From assembly GCA_030789695.1 (NCBI GenBank), contig CM061135.1, positions 110,864,301 to 110,928,300 of the forward strand: a stretch of 64,000 bases of DNA, given 5' to 3'. The position numbers and the translations under genes are program-made. Positions within the stretch are counted from its first letter, which is position 1. Each line of letters opens with the position of its first letter. Of this stretch, positions 59,701 to 63,126 are shown one piece after another. The notes beneath the pieces are model-generated. The model had not been told where the DNA came from, searched no databases, and saw nothing but the letters and a program-made list of their open reading frames with translations. The DNA comes from Scilla litardierei. Lineage: Eukaryota > Streptophyta > Magnoliopsida > Asparagales > Asparagaceae.

Positions 59701-62045
59701 TCGTAAAAATCTCCACCCGGTGTCTCTTGAAATTGATCCAGCAAGTACGCCGTCAACTCTGCTCAGATTAAAACGGATTTCGGGCTATCCTCCACCGGTA
59801 CCATGCCAAAGCCTCTCCCTCAAAGTAAATGCTAATAGCGTGCAAGACATCCTCCTCTGTAAATCCCATCACCCGAAAGTACCGCTCCGCTCTGTAGATC
59901 CACCAATCCGGATCGGTTCCCTCAAACACCGGCATCTTTAGCTTCTTCAACGTCCGATCAGCATTGATGTCTCCATACGCCGCTCCTTCAGCCCTCTTAT
60001 CCTGTGGCACATACCCACGTCCCCCTCTTCCGTCTCCGCGACCTAAATGTAGGTCAAATTCCTCCGACGCATGCCCCTCTTCAAGCCACATAGGCATGTC
60101 ATCTGGTCCCAACCCATTAGGCCCCCCAAAAACTCCTTACGCCGGTTGCTGCTCAATTCGGCCTCCAAAACAGCCCTCGGGCCGCGCTCGCGCCCCGGAA
60201 AGCCCGCAAAAACCTCCTTGGGTTCCACCGTTGCTAGCCGCCCCTGGGGAAGGCCTCCCCGGCCCCAAATCTGCGCGGCACGGACCCCCAAAGGCCAAAC
60301 AGGGGCCCTTGGCCCCTGTGCGGCAGGGCAGGCCCTGTGCGGCCTTCCTGCGCCTGCTGCAGGGCCACATGGGGCCCTAGCCCCTATCGCGCAGCCCCGC
60401 CGCCCTGCTGGGGGGCCGGCAAACCCTACAGTGTGGTCGCCGCCCACGACCGACCCGCATGGAGGGTGGTCGGCCCTGCATCGACCACCCCAGACCCCTT
60501 CGATGCCGATCCCGACGGTGTTGTGACGTTTGCTAAAATTCCCGGAAACATCGCAGCCATCTTCGCTTCTTGGGTCCTTTGTTGTTGAATTTCCGGGTCG
60601 AAATTATCAAAAATCTCTTCCATGGTCCCTTCTTGCGCCTTCTTCCACTTCTTCTCTTTTTTCGCCAGTAGGGTTTGAAAAAATTGACCGATTTGACCAA
60701 TCGCTGCCATCATCGCTCGTATATCGTTCTGCATATCCTATTACGTGTGAGCGGAGTCCTTAAACCCCATAGTGATTCTTTCATTCATAGCCACCAATTC
60801 TTTATTGATCTCCTCACGCAATCCTTAAATCTTCTCGTCCACGAAATCTGCCTTCGATCTCGTTCTCGTTGCCATTAGATCTCACCACTCTGATACAAAT
60901 TTGATGCGATTTATTCGCACAAACGATCAAATCAGCGACTAATTTGTGGAAAAATATGAAAAGGTGGAAATATTGATTGCAAAATAACGAAGAACACAAG
61001 AAAGAAAGATAATGAGTCTCTTTGAAAAGGAGACCCTCTCTCCTAACTTTGGATGAACGGACCAAAGCCTAAACTCCATCAAGATGATGCCTAATTGTTC
61101 TTCACAATATCAAGCATAAAAGACAAATACGGCTAGACCTAGAGATAAAACAAGGGAGAAAATCAAGATTTGCGTTGAAAGACTAAAACGTCCCTTTGGC
61201 GGTAAGTCGCGACCCCACGTCTCTTCCTCCTGAAATAAGTCACCAGCCCAACCGGTGGCTTGTCCCGCACGACCGAATCGTGCATGGGGACATCCCCTAG
61301 GCGCGGGTCCGCCGTCGCCTGGGAATGCGGTTCGTCCGCACAGAAACCCTAGATTTTTTTGGAGGAATTCTCGGAGATAGCAAAACCCTAGATTTTTCGC
61401 ACATTGGGGAGTGGGGGTTGTTTTTCGCAGGGGTGTTTTTTCCGTAGAATGGCCATCTCTCGGGCAAGCTGACGAATATAGCAAGCAATTTGGCCGCACT
61501 TGGCAAGTGCGATAACATCCAAAATCGCCATGTCAGCGACGAGAGACGCCCAGCCAGCGCCCCTCGTCGACAACGTGGAGAAATTTGGTCGATTTCTGTA
61601 ATTATTTTTTTGGTTGAATTTTAAAATTATTTTAAATTTTTGTCTCGATATCAAAAATAGTCCTTTTAAAAACAACAAGAATGACACTTGAGAGCCAAGT
61701 AAAAGGAACATGAAAACCCTTTCTTTAAAAAGCGTTTAAAAAACAAACCTCCCAAACAATCATAGCGTCCTGGTTGGTGCCCTTCTTTCCCTGCTGGGTG
61801 AAGAGAGAAGCAACGCTGCTGGCCCCATTGACGAACATCCTCCCTGGGATCTTATGAAGCTGCTGCTGAACCTCCCATTCGAAGGAGGGCCCACCGCCGG
61901 CCCCTTGCCTCCTCCTCCCACTTCCACCTCTCCTCACCTTCTTCGATCCTGGCGACAGCAGCGGCGACGACGGGGCGGAGCTGGCGCTGCTCCTGTTGCT
62001 CCCCCCGCCGCCGCCGCCCCCGTCAGAGGACAGGCAGGACCCCAT
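16643..62045 (-). CDS. Clade E-like protein phosphatase 2C, five exons over 45.4 kb
   Basis: Joining complement 62045-61749, 38312-37923, 37763-37646, 17541-17318 and 17215-16643 gives 1,602 bp: 533 residues plus stop, with no internal stop and GT-AG at every junction. The product is a Mg/Mn-dependent Ser/Thr phosphatase. It starts MGSCLS (myristoylation signal, so probably membrane-tethered) and has a low-complexity Gly/Ser/Arg head to residue 53. [13 protein letters not shown] (87-99) follows, then DGHGPYGH from 114 (metal-binding Asp and Gly), CSGTTAV near 119-125 of the exon-2 part, [11 protein letters not shown], and ARAFGD. LATDG (339-343) joins VWD across an exon boundary, and KIDDCAVV lies near 386-393 (last metal ligand). 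The tail after about 400 is Ser/Gly-rich. Length and motif order match plant clade E PP2Cs. Two introns of 23.4 and 20.1 kb are filled with transposons. The intact frame argues for a working gene. Confidence 0.9.
17318..17541 (-). CDS. PP2C exon 4 (residues 269-343)
   Basis: 224 bp; acceptor TGCCAG/AGGAGG, donor GATGGG/GTAAGG. It encodes [40 protein letters not shown] and [17 protein letters not shown]. Highly conserved across plant clade E enzymes. The two leading bases exactly restore the phase left open by exon 3, which supports splicing over 20 kb. Confidence 0.92.
17676..17750. repeat. Compound microsatellite (AT)n(TC)n
   Basis: About 13 AT units run directly into 25 TC units inside intron 3, about 135 bp from exon 4. 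Confidence 0.97.
17751..17905. repeat. MITE-end fragment and TTACGCCTC repeat island
   Basis: TGAGAACATTTCGCACCG at 17757-17774 matches the left end of MITE J (36397). It is followed by a GC-rich stretch in which CTTACGCCT, CGCCTCGCGTCACGG and relatives recur several times in about 100 bp. No coding potential. It looks like a scrambled low-copy satellite or transposon remnant. Confidence 0.45.
18086..18500 (-). mobile_element. Non-autonomous Helitron 1 (415 bp)
   Basis: On the minus strand it starts TCTATTATACAATTGGTG and ends with GTGCACTATGTGCAC (a hairpin), then ACGGGTAATTTCTAG. So it has 5' TC, a 3' hairpin about 11 nt before the terminus, and CTAG at the end. The flanking bases are A before and T after, as expected for Helitron insertion between A and T. 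Inside are three tandem copies of a repeat of about 50 bp containing AAACATGTAAATAAGTG (about 18255-18370). It has no protein, so it depends on another Rep/helicase. Confidence 0.75.
18703..19067 (+). repeat. 5' LTR of element E (365 bp)
   Basis: Begins TGATGTGGTCATCA and ends TTCTATCA. It aligns along its whole length with 29391-29763 but with many differences, so the insertion is old. Confidence 0.85.
19071..19082 (+). other. Primer binding site of E, tRNA-iMet type
   Basis: TGGTATCAGAGC, a full match to the common initiator-tRNA-Met primer site, 3 bp after the LTR end. Confidence 0.85.
19095..20830 (+). pseudogene. Element E gag and zinc knuckle, broken
   Basis: It starts [17 protein letters not shown] and is helical and charged, with a stop after 68 codons. 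The gag core lies at about 20154-20282 ([31 protein letters not shown]) in another frame. [15 protein letters not shown] knuckle lies near 20767. A G/C-rich stretch at 19490-19800 repeats GGCCTCACGGC-like units and does not look like gag, so it may be an insertion or expanded linker. Several frame changes. Confidence 0.7.
21180..24040 (+). pseudogene. Element E pol (protease region, RT, RNase H, integrase), broken
   Basis: [42 protein letters not shown], and a damaged YxDD box reading FDDN near 22000. Connection/RNase [16 protein letters not shown], then [12 protein letters not shown] (22430). Integrase: [19 protein letters not shown] zinc region (23055-23115), [12 protein letters not shown] core (23370), DPQTDG. 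C-terminal [17 protein letters not shown] and [14 protein letters not shown]. Multiple in-frame stops and shifts. The tail is disrupted at about 24041 by a local rearrangement beside element D. Confidence 0.8.
23549..24230. repeat. 156-bp inverted duplication of E integrase sequence
   Basis: Bases 23549-23704 (integrase end region) recur as reverse complement at 24075-24230 with only about three visible differences. The spacer also has direct duplications: a 22-bp string ATCTTACCCCTTCCTCGACA plus two bases occurs at about 23990 and 24057, and AATCAGGTACATAGGATCT occurs twice. The right arm ends where unassigned filler (24231-24279) leads into the truncated LTR of D. Confidence 0.9.
24280..24729 (-). 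repeat. 3' LTR of element D, truncated
   Basis: Shares the LTR start (minus strand TGATGCAAATCATATCAC) and about 450 bp with the 5' LTR, then stops near 24280 beside the inverted duplication. Confidence 0.75.
24654..24995 (-). CDS. Element D integrase C-terminal tail
   Basis: [40 protein letters not shown] and [14 protein letters not shown], ending GPITQLRA: the GPY/F-type C-terminal module of gypsy integrases, running into the 3' LTR. It is fused to the RT end by deletion of RNase H and IN core, and is a remnant only. Confidence 0.75.
   Translation of the reverse strand: MSGRHKLILEPEDWVWLHMRKERFPEHRRSKLLLREDGPFQVLERINDNAYKLDLPGEYNVSPTFNIIDLSPFDVGDDLRTNPFQEEGNDANHITTSNDLVQVPIGPITQLRA
25010..25800 (-). 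pseudogene. Element D reverse transcriptase, cut short by internal deletion
   Basis: [20 protein letters not shown] leads in (about 25750). Then [51 protein letters not shown] and [19 protein letters not shown]; the catalytic FDD box is intact at about 25215. After [16 protein letters not shown] near 25010 the sequence jumps directly to the integrase tail. A frameshift at about 25315 splits the domain. Confidence 0.8.
25855..26613 (-). CDS. Element D protease region (open 252-codon frame)
   Basis: After the knuckle residues MASQCPNK comes an acidic linker, then [20 protein letters not shown], the aspartic protease box in the DGGS form usual for this gypsy group. [19 protein letters not shown] and [10 protein letters not shown] follow. 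The end is Lys/Glu-rich. The frame is open but joined to broken neighbours, so independent function is unlikely. Confidence 0.7.
   Translation of the reverse strand: MASQCPNKQVMVLQDNGEIVTDNDGSDHDDMPSLEDNLEEECLAHDALTLVAMRALSMQAKGVEEVQRENIFHTRCYIKNKVCSVIIDGGSCINVASTIMVDKVGLPILKHHRQYKLQWLNDSGEVSVNMQVLVAFQIGKYEDEVLYDVIPMQVGHLLQGRPWLFDMRMKHDGFTNKYSFVLNQRLITLVHLTSQQVYEGQVRLQKESDQKKEGEQKKKRENQRGQKNERENPISDIERKSERTKEFLCKNE
26620..27685 (-). pseudogene. Element D gag
   Basis: An ATG at 27685 gives [20 protein letters not shown], a coiled coil ([20 protein letters not shown]) and an acidic/basic linker. Past a frameshift near 27350 come the gag core, with [54 protein letters not shown], then [15 protein letters not shown] near 26849. 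A CCHC-type zinc knuckle ends at MASQCPNK near 26600. Gag family typical of plant gypsy elements; broken by stops. Confidence 0.7.
28451..29235 (-). repeat. 5' LTR of element D (785 bp)
   Basis: On the minus strand it begins TGATGCAAATCATAGCACA and ends GGGGTTCACA, 2-3 bp before the primer site TTTGGTATCAGAGC (28435-28448). About 450 bp align with 24280-24729. Contains AGGCATGCAA/CCTTCCAAA units repeated about four times (28895-28980). Confidence 0.8.
29248..29390 (+). pseudogene. Element E chromodomain, separated from pol by D
   Basis: [20 protein letters not shown], then SIEVI (stop), [13 protein letters not shown]: the C-terminal chromodomain of gypsy chromoviruses, directly before the 3' LTR. 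It lies on the far side of D, which shows D is nested in E. One internal stop. Confidence 0.75.
29391..29763 (+). repeat. 3' LTR of element E (373 bp)
   Basis: Begins TGATGCGGTCATCAC and ends GATCATATCA; followed by the ATCGA target duplication. Confidence 0.85.
29769..31095. other. AT-rich intron sequence, internal end of a copia fragment
   Basis: 29769-30650 is AT-rich with no feature I can support. Between 30650 and 31095 purine-rich tracts and a palindrome (TTATGCGG, CCAA, CCGCATAA near 30999) precede a primer site, so this part probably belongs to the fragment to its right. Confidence 0.35.
31096..31960 (-). repeat. Copia-like LTR and primer site fragment (N)
   Basis: On the minus strand ATTTGGCATCAGAGC (31096-31110) is a near-match to the tRNA-iMet primer site. 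The DNA before it ends TTATTATTCA, so an LTR would be complement 31111 to about 31960. A TATA-like GGATTTATAACCC (minus, about 31683) followed by a pyrimidine-rich leader fits. No coding region or second LTR; the outer end is a guess. Confidence 0.4.
32560..32700. other. Cluster of TAGTCGACTAA palindromes in LTR I
   Basis: ATCGATTAATCGAT, TTAGTCGACCAATG, TTGGTCAACTAA, TTAGTCGACTAATG and CTAGTCGACTAATC fall within 140 bp, in both orientations. Confidence 0.65.
32784..33079 (+). mobile_element. Non-autonomous Helitron 2 (296 bp) inside LTR I
   Basis: Begins TCTATTATACAAATGGTGAA after an A. It shares GACGATACCG, then TCTCACTCnTTTTCnGTTGC and GCGTGCACC, with Helitron 1, in the opposite orientation on the chromosome. 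Its end reads ATTTCTAT before T, one base off the expected CTAG. The central part differs from Helitron 1 and lacks the AAACATGTAAATAAGTG repeats. Confidence 0.65.
33757..35545 (+). pseudogene. Sirevirus I gag remnant
   Basis: It starts [14 protein letters not shown], then [64 protein letters not shown] and LTPEWEKKL: a UBN2/retrotransposon gag core. A basic linker, an acidic patch ([20 protein letters not shown]) and a C-x2-C-like knuckle remnant ([18 protein letters not shown]) follow. Last come a coiled-coil segment and [10 protein letters not shown]. Numerous stops and shifts; not translatable. Confidence 0.6.
35870..36250. repeat. Degenerate AT-rich tandem array (CCAAAATTTAGTTCC-type)
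   Basis: About 15 imperfect units of 22-30 bp, each with CAAAATTTAGTTCCYTCC or a variant, run in the same direction. No coding potential. A possible Helitron 5' end (minus, TCTATTATACAATTG at 36349-36363) lies beside it, without a recognisable 3' end. Confidence 0.65.
36397..36757. mobile_element. MITE J (about 360 bp)
   Basis: The left end AGGTAAATCTTCAAATGAGA and the right end, read inversely AGGGCAATCTTCCATTGCGA, form imperfect terminal inverted repeats. Both continue into GCACGG and AAAATGTTTT. It sits in a TA-rich tract (TATATAT on both sides), consistent with a duplicated AT-rich target. No ORF. A related left end occurs at 17757. Confidence 0.55.
36757..36786. repeat. Microsatellite (TA)n(CA)n
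   Basis: Short TA run followed by CACACACACACACACA directly beside MITE J. Confidence 0.85.
37646..37763 (-). CDS. PP2C exon 3 (residues 230-268 plus one base)
   Basis: 118 bp; acceptor CCACAG/GGCCAG, donor CCAA/GTACGA. It encodes [20 protein letters not shown] through VDLKPNLP, the conserved GDSRAV strand of the PP2C fold. It ends in phase 1, and the split Lys codon is completed across the 20.1-kb intron 3. Confidence 0.9.
37923..38312 (-). CDS. PP2C exon 2 (residues 100-229)
   Basis: 390 bp, 130 codons, phase 0 on both sides; acceptor CTACAG/AATTTTGG, donor AAGCAG/GTAATT. It carries [20 protein letters not shown] and [15 protein letters not shown], an acidic insert (residues about 140-180), [19 protein letters not shown] and [14 protein letters not shown]. 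It contains the first metal-binding Asp of the active site. Confidence 0.92.
39230..39560 (+). repeat. Left TIR of MULE F
   Basis: Aligns inversely with 58854-59170: GGACAATTTTTGA, an AT-rich block ending AAAATTCGACCAA, GACCAAATTTGGCCACGTCG, then the GTGCGGC region and ATATTCGCCAGCTC. It contains a perfect 17-bp hairpin (39321-39337 with 39349-39365, CGTCGGCGACGAGGGGC) and several GCACTTGCC/GGCAAGTGC palindromic words. Confidence 0.75.
40287..41750 (+). pseudogene. Plant mobile domain (MAIN-like) gene of MULE F
   Basis: Aminotransferase-like plant mobile domain (PMD) coding blocks are spread over several frames or exons. [15 protein letters not shown] lies at 40316-40370. Next come [20 protein letters not shown] and [20 protein letters not shown] to AHMYSEL (40429-40600), [19 protein letters not shown] (about 40770-40830), [20 protein letters not shown] and [20 protein letters not shown] (about 40990-41110), then [14 protein letters not shown] and a WDHRDD segment to 41312. 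PMD proteins occur in MULEs and as host silencing factors of the MAIN/MAIL1 type. The part between the HRS motif and CRKLL is shorter than usual, and a stop follows FEHI, so it is probably degraded or has unresolved introns. Confidence 0.7.
42480..42680. repeat. Palindrome-rich segment inside MULE F, left of G
   Basis: GAGTTCTnnGCTGTTGCTGAGTTCTGTCTCA is mirrored after a core of ATGGCCGCACTAGGCAAGTG, TGGCCACACTTGCCAAGTG and GCGGCCAT, giving an imperfect inverted repeat about 150 bp long. The core words match those in the TIRs. Confidence 0.6.
43667..43675 (-). promoter_or_regulatory. TATA box of sirevirus G LTR (also at about 52172)
   Basis: Minus strand CCTATATAAG, 60 bp downstream of the palindrome cluster in the element's own direction. 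Conserved in both LTRs. Confidence 0.5.
43733..44300. other. Cluster of CTAGTCGGTC palindromes in G 3' LTR (repeated at 52240-52805)
   Basis: About 18 copies of CTAGTCGGTC/GACCGACTAG and relatives, alternating in orientation and often joined as GGTCnnnGAACCTTCTTGGACC hairpin-like units. The same array is in the other LTR. In transcription direction it lies just upstream of a TATA box at complement 43667-43675. It yields spurious plus-strand frames of 127 codons. Confidence 0.8.
44976..49641 (-). other. Pol-less non-coding region of sirevirus G
   Basis: 4.6 kb of AT-rich DNA with no protease, integrase, RT or RNase H motif in any frame. It has sirevirus-style extra purine tracts (minus AAGGGGGAG at about 45373, AGGGGGAGC at about 45268 and 49043). 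Two diverged copies of a block of 170-190 bp lie at 47738-47910 and 49020-49210. Each starts with the tract, carries ACTCTCC/TTGGT, and ends in a CCAAAAAGnnTTTGGATACC segment resembling the GPK..W motif coding. Confidence 0.6.
49642..50079 (-). CDS. His/Ala/Pro-rich ORF of sirevirus G, 145 aa
   Basis: It overlaps the end of the gag-like frame by four bases in a different frame. Residues 1-95 are extraordinarily rich in His, Ala, Pro and Tyr ([20 protein letters not shown]). Then [20 protein letters not shown] recalls the IWVPK segment found before protease in sireviruses. So it is probably the remnant of the gag-pol junction, expanded by a His/Pro repeat and read in a shifted frame. A separate product is possible but unproven. 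Confidence 0.45.
   Translation of the reverse strand: MRHSHARTHAHAPSHAYDHTSYPHVHAYSHDHPHAYTPHIHPRMYATPHHGSFAHHHALARHNVPHALARSHVPRPHAPSRNQPFVHATTRKRFLKSYTIWGPKNTSIHAKDMYVQSYINDIIMNDDYVGKSRPLGLGFRRVSFH
50076..51320 (-). CDS. Gag-like protein of sirevirus G, 414 aa, intact frame
   Basis: It begins [40 protein letters not shown]: the DUF4219/UBN2-type copia gag N-terminus. The UBN2 core is shortened: after [17 protein letters not shown] it passes straight to an acidic linker (about residues 105-150, [15 protein letters not shown]). A long coiled coil follows (residues about 150-300, [15 protein letters not shown] to [19 protein letters not shown]), then a Ser/Thr/Pro tail with [14 protein letters not shown]. 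The CCHC zinc knuckle expected between core and coiled coil is absent. The start is the ATG 26 bp after the LTR end. Probably still able to assemble through the coiled coil; role inferred. Confidence 0.8.
   Translation of the reverse strand: MATNNNTRCPLPPYLLGPNYQSWCVKMKAYIQSIDKDYWKLVEKPFRAPTSPEHELTNKQKQLAGKHQEVMDILLDYLTYDILMHVSKATTAYQIWHMLAEQEGFTSECSSSNDERDSFMGLMAREDDTSDESSDSSESDSDDEEVTTDDLKIELKQLFNKYQKLMHKYCDAKNKIASLSNTSSCSTSNNDTIVETLAIEKASLLTQNGMLRNEVESLKSQLDRVTIVDSNDLEIENLQSQNTCLGIENEDLKSQVHELTTHASTLDATISLISKKYELMSSIVERFNKGKDNLDVLLKNQLPTNHRVGLGYSKASASNARTSYSEVTIDFVRPSSGASTSGVYNTLCSSTTNETTTPFPPSFGKKPTLGGPPKKGHAFMYTNTMPRRNTPPTTHVTRMMVLMFHTHEHVQTLI
51347..53479 (-). repeat. 5' LTR of sirevirus G (2,133 bp)
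   Basis: Minus strand TGTTGAGTATTGGAC to GGGTCACTACA, followed by ATTGATATCGGAGTGAGG. This is a diverged initiator-Met-type primer region of the form used by sireviruses, just before the gag ATG at 51320. Confidence 0.85.
53921..55960 (-). pseudogene. MuDR/MURA-type transposase of MULE F
   Basis: N-terminal MuDR blocks: [36 protein letters not shown] and [28 protein letters not shown]. Catalytic core: [35 protein letters not shown] (first catalytic Asp, about 54540), [19 protein letters not shown], then [10 protein letters not shown] (second Asp, about 54345). C-terminal part: [32 protein letters not shown] and [11 protein letters not shown]. No SWIM zinc finger is visible beyond about 53921. 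Stops between blocks may be introns or decay. Cut-and-paste transposase acting on the TIRs; probably inactive. Confidence 0.75.
56540..56760. repeat. Second palindrome and GCTGCTGCT-rich segment of MULE F
   Basis: GGCCGCACTTGCACTTGACA, GGCCGTAATTGCCAAGTGCG and a CAG/CTG-rich stretch (56695-56755, AGCAGCAGCAGCTGAG) mirror the 42480-42680 segment on the other side of the element. Confidence 0.55.
57038..57535 (-). CDS. Unidentified ORF of MULE F with coiled coil
   Basis: An open frame of about 165 codons between transposase and right TIR. A basic start ([20 protein letters not shown]) leads to a Pro/His linker, then a probable coiled coil ([52 protein letters not shown]). It might be a second MULE protein or part of the transposase 5' region. 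I do not recognise the family. The frame continues upstream to 57607 through A-rich sequence that looks like an intron. Confidence 0.35.
   Translation of the reverse strand, partial: LCHWYQRRKRARKSTITLAEAIALSRAHEPTLATEDQHELSTHPLPSPPCFENPSAVGSHSVGRATVDPLVDIKNSLNYLQKGFIRMEGRQIENSDNLQRLESLVIDIGVDQARLIESLRRVDEKIELVISRSSRHCPFGCSRIQRFTITTTTTYRLKMFRTIPS
57672..57815. repeat. Two-copy direct repeat, about 70 bp
   Basis: ACATGCAAAAACTGTTTCTG, then CTCTCGTTT, CTTCCCCTC and CTAATAACAAGTCAT occur twice in tandem with small changes. Confidence 0.7.
58073..58140. repeat. Tandem repeat, 26-bp unit
   Basis: TTCACATACCAGTTATTTTT plus TGCTCAA occurs two and a half times in a row. Confidence 0.85.
58478..58625 (+). 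pseudogene. LINE reverse transcriptase C-terminal scrap
   Basis: [33 protein letters not shown], then after one shift RRLGDWNRA matches the conserved FLW.G...VSW..VC.PK.EGGLG..L..WN stretch just after the RT domain of plant L1-type LINEs. Only about 150 bp are recognisable. Confidence 0.6.
58854..59170 (-). repeat. Right TIR of MULE F (copy 1)
   Basis: Inverse match to 39230-39560 and direct match to 61343-61663. Ends AAAAATTGTCC. It carries ACCGCACTTGACAAGTGCGA and decayed remains of the long hairpin. Confidence 0.75.
59250..59544 (-). pseudogene. Decayed second copy of PP2C exon 1
   Basis: 295 bp aligning along its full length with exon 1 (61749-62045), including the donor GAG/GTTTGA. The reading frame is lost. 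A deletion just after the ATG shifts the frame. Both Gln codons in the [10 protein letters not shown] segment that are CAG in exon 1 (in THQ-equivalent and NQD positions) are TAG stops here, and AAGAAG has become GAG in part. Both Gln changes are C-to-T at CAG. It cannot supply a working first exon but keeps a usable donor, so it could act as a cryptic exon. Confidence 0.85.
59768..60881 (-). pseudogene. Element K gag
   Basis: Starts ATGGCAACGAGAACG ([15 protein letters not shown], stop), then helical [22 protein letters not shown] and [21 protein letters not shown]-rich Pro/Arg/Gly linker follows, then the gag core [40 protein letters not shown] and [14 protein letters not shown]. The last block is the classic retrotransposon gag motif. 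Broken by stops and frame changes. Confidence 0.75.
60902..61342 (-). repeat. 5' LTR of element K (441 bp)
   Basis: TG...CA ends; the inner end lies 2-3 bp before the initiator-Met-like primer site (complement 60885-60899). The outer end abuts GAAAC, the first bases of the second F TIR copy. GC-rich in its first 150 bp. Confidence 0.65.
61343..61663 (-). repeat. Second copy of MULE F right TIR, next to exon 1
   Basis: Starts GAAACCCTAGATTTTTTT and ends AAAAATAGTCC. A direct duplicate of 58854-59170 with substitutions. The GGCCGCACTTGGCAAGTGCG palindrome is better preserved here. It lies 85 bp from the PP2C exon 1 donor. Confidence 0.8.
61749..62045 (-). CDS. PP2C exon 1 (residues 1-99)
   Basis: 297 bp, phase 0 at its end. 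The start is the first in-frame ATG, in the good context GAGGATGG; the frame is open upstream but has no other ATG. It encodes [10 protein letters not shown], a Gly run, basic [12 protein letters not shown], and the conserved [20 protein letters not shown] and QDAMIVWE. The donor is GAG/GTTTGT. GC-rich compared with the other exons. A decayed second copy lies at 59250-59544. Confidence 0.9.
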
Positions 62046-62523
62046 CCTCAGGGCCCTGATTATGCTCAGTAGGCACTCCAGACCAGCCACACACCCCAAT
62101 TCCTCCGACCTCCTCCGTGATGGATCCGTCGATAATATCTCTTGATTCTTCCTCCTTGATCCCCCCCTTTTTCCCTCTTCTTACGTCTTCCTCAAAATCT
62201 TCAAAAAATTGGGTGGCGAAAATATTAATATTAATTGAGAAGAGCCAAAATGAAATGAGAAGGGGATTAAATTAAATTAATAGAAAATAAAATGGGCGAA
62301 TCAATCTAAAAGCAAACGGATGAGAGAGCAAAAATGAGAGAGAGAGAGAGAGGAGGATGAAGAAGAGATCGATCTTCTTCTTCTCTTCAGAAACCCGAAA
62401 GAGAAGGGGATTTGCCCTTTTGAAGCACTTTTTTATCTTTCCCCTCCTCACCCTTTCCCCCTTCTTTCCCGTTCTCTCTCTCTCTCTCTGATTCCTCCTC
62501 TCCCCTTTTACTCCATATATAAT
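62046..62523 (-). promoter_or_regulatory. PP2C 5' leader and core promoter
   Basis: On the minus strand, ATTATATATGG (62513-62523) is a TATA candidate about 470 bp before the ATG. A GA repeat (minus strand, 62473-62489) and a CT repeat (62336-62352) lie in the likely leader. As RNA these are complementary, so the leader could fold into a stem of about 15 bp. Transcription start and leader length are inferred. Confidence 0.4.
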
Positions 62524-63126
62524 TTTATTATATTCTAATTCTTTTGTTCTCTATTAAAAATAAACTTTTGTTTTAAAGACATTCGTCTCATTATTTATTT
62601 ACTTATTTAATTTTCTTTTTCTAAATTATTTGATTGGCTTGGAACGGCGATCCCCAGGGACTTTGGTCCGGGGGACCCCAAGACTTGTATTTATTCCATG
62701 AACTTAAAATAAAAGAATCTATTTAATTTGCTAGCTGGCCCTTTCCAGGGTCGGTTGACATGTAGGGTGGCTGACGCCAATTAATTAACGCCCCCAATCT
62801 CATTTGCATCACATACATTATTATGTTAATATATTAATGCACAGATAGGTAGACAACCTGCTTCACCTTTTGATTCATCTTTATCCAGATTGGATAAATA
62901 TGTGGTCGCGCCCCCTTGAAATTGTGGTGGGTCTGATGGTTTAGTTACTGTATTCATGGTGGGTTCTCTATTTTGCTTGATATTTTGGATGAGGAACTGA
63001 GGGAGAGGATTCAAATTCGGAGGTGTTTTGAAATATTTTTGGAATCCGATCATCCTTGGCTTGGAGGAAAGACTGCGGATTAATATATGTCGTCGTATTC
63101 TAGTTGGAAAAAATTCCTTTTTATGT
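62524..63126. other. Region upstream of PP2C
   Basis: AT-rich, with CCCCAGGGACTTTGGTCCGG (62653-62672) containing a short inverted repeat. No gene seen. A 119-codon minus frame (62826-63185) has no recognisable features. Confidence 0.35.

Larger units (their letters stand above)
59587..61342 (-). mobile_element. Element K: gypsy fragment (LTR plus gag)
   Basis: Minus strand: LTR (61342-60902, TGTGCGGACGAACCGC to AAATCGCATCA), primer site TTGTATCAGAGTGG, and gag down to about 59770. The rest is lost at the junction with the exon 1 copy near 59587. Part of intron 1, in the same direction as the PP2C gene. Confidence 0.7.
38313..61748 (-). other. PP2C intron 1 (23,436 bp)
   Basis: Bounded by donor GTTTGT and acceptor CTACAG, both sides phase 0. 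It holds MULE F with nested sirevirus G, a decayed extra exon 1, gypsy fragment K and a second MULE TIR. Only about 0.9 kb next to exon 2 (38313-39229) and 85 bp next to exon 1 look like original intron; neither shows further features. Confidence 0.85.

Noticed and set aside
59964..60588. Long GC-rich Pro/Arg frames on the plus strand
   Set aside because: They are the reverse side of the GC-rich linker in element K gag; composition bias explains the openness.
61854..62072. Plus-strand Pro/Ser-rich frame opposite PP2C exon 1
   Set aside because: Shadow of the GC-rich exon on the other strand.
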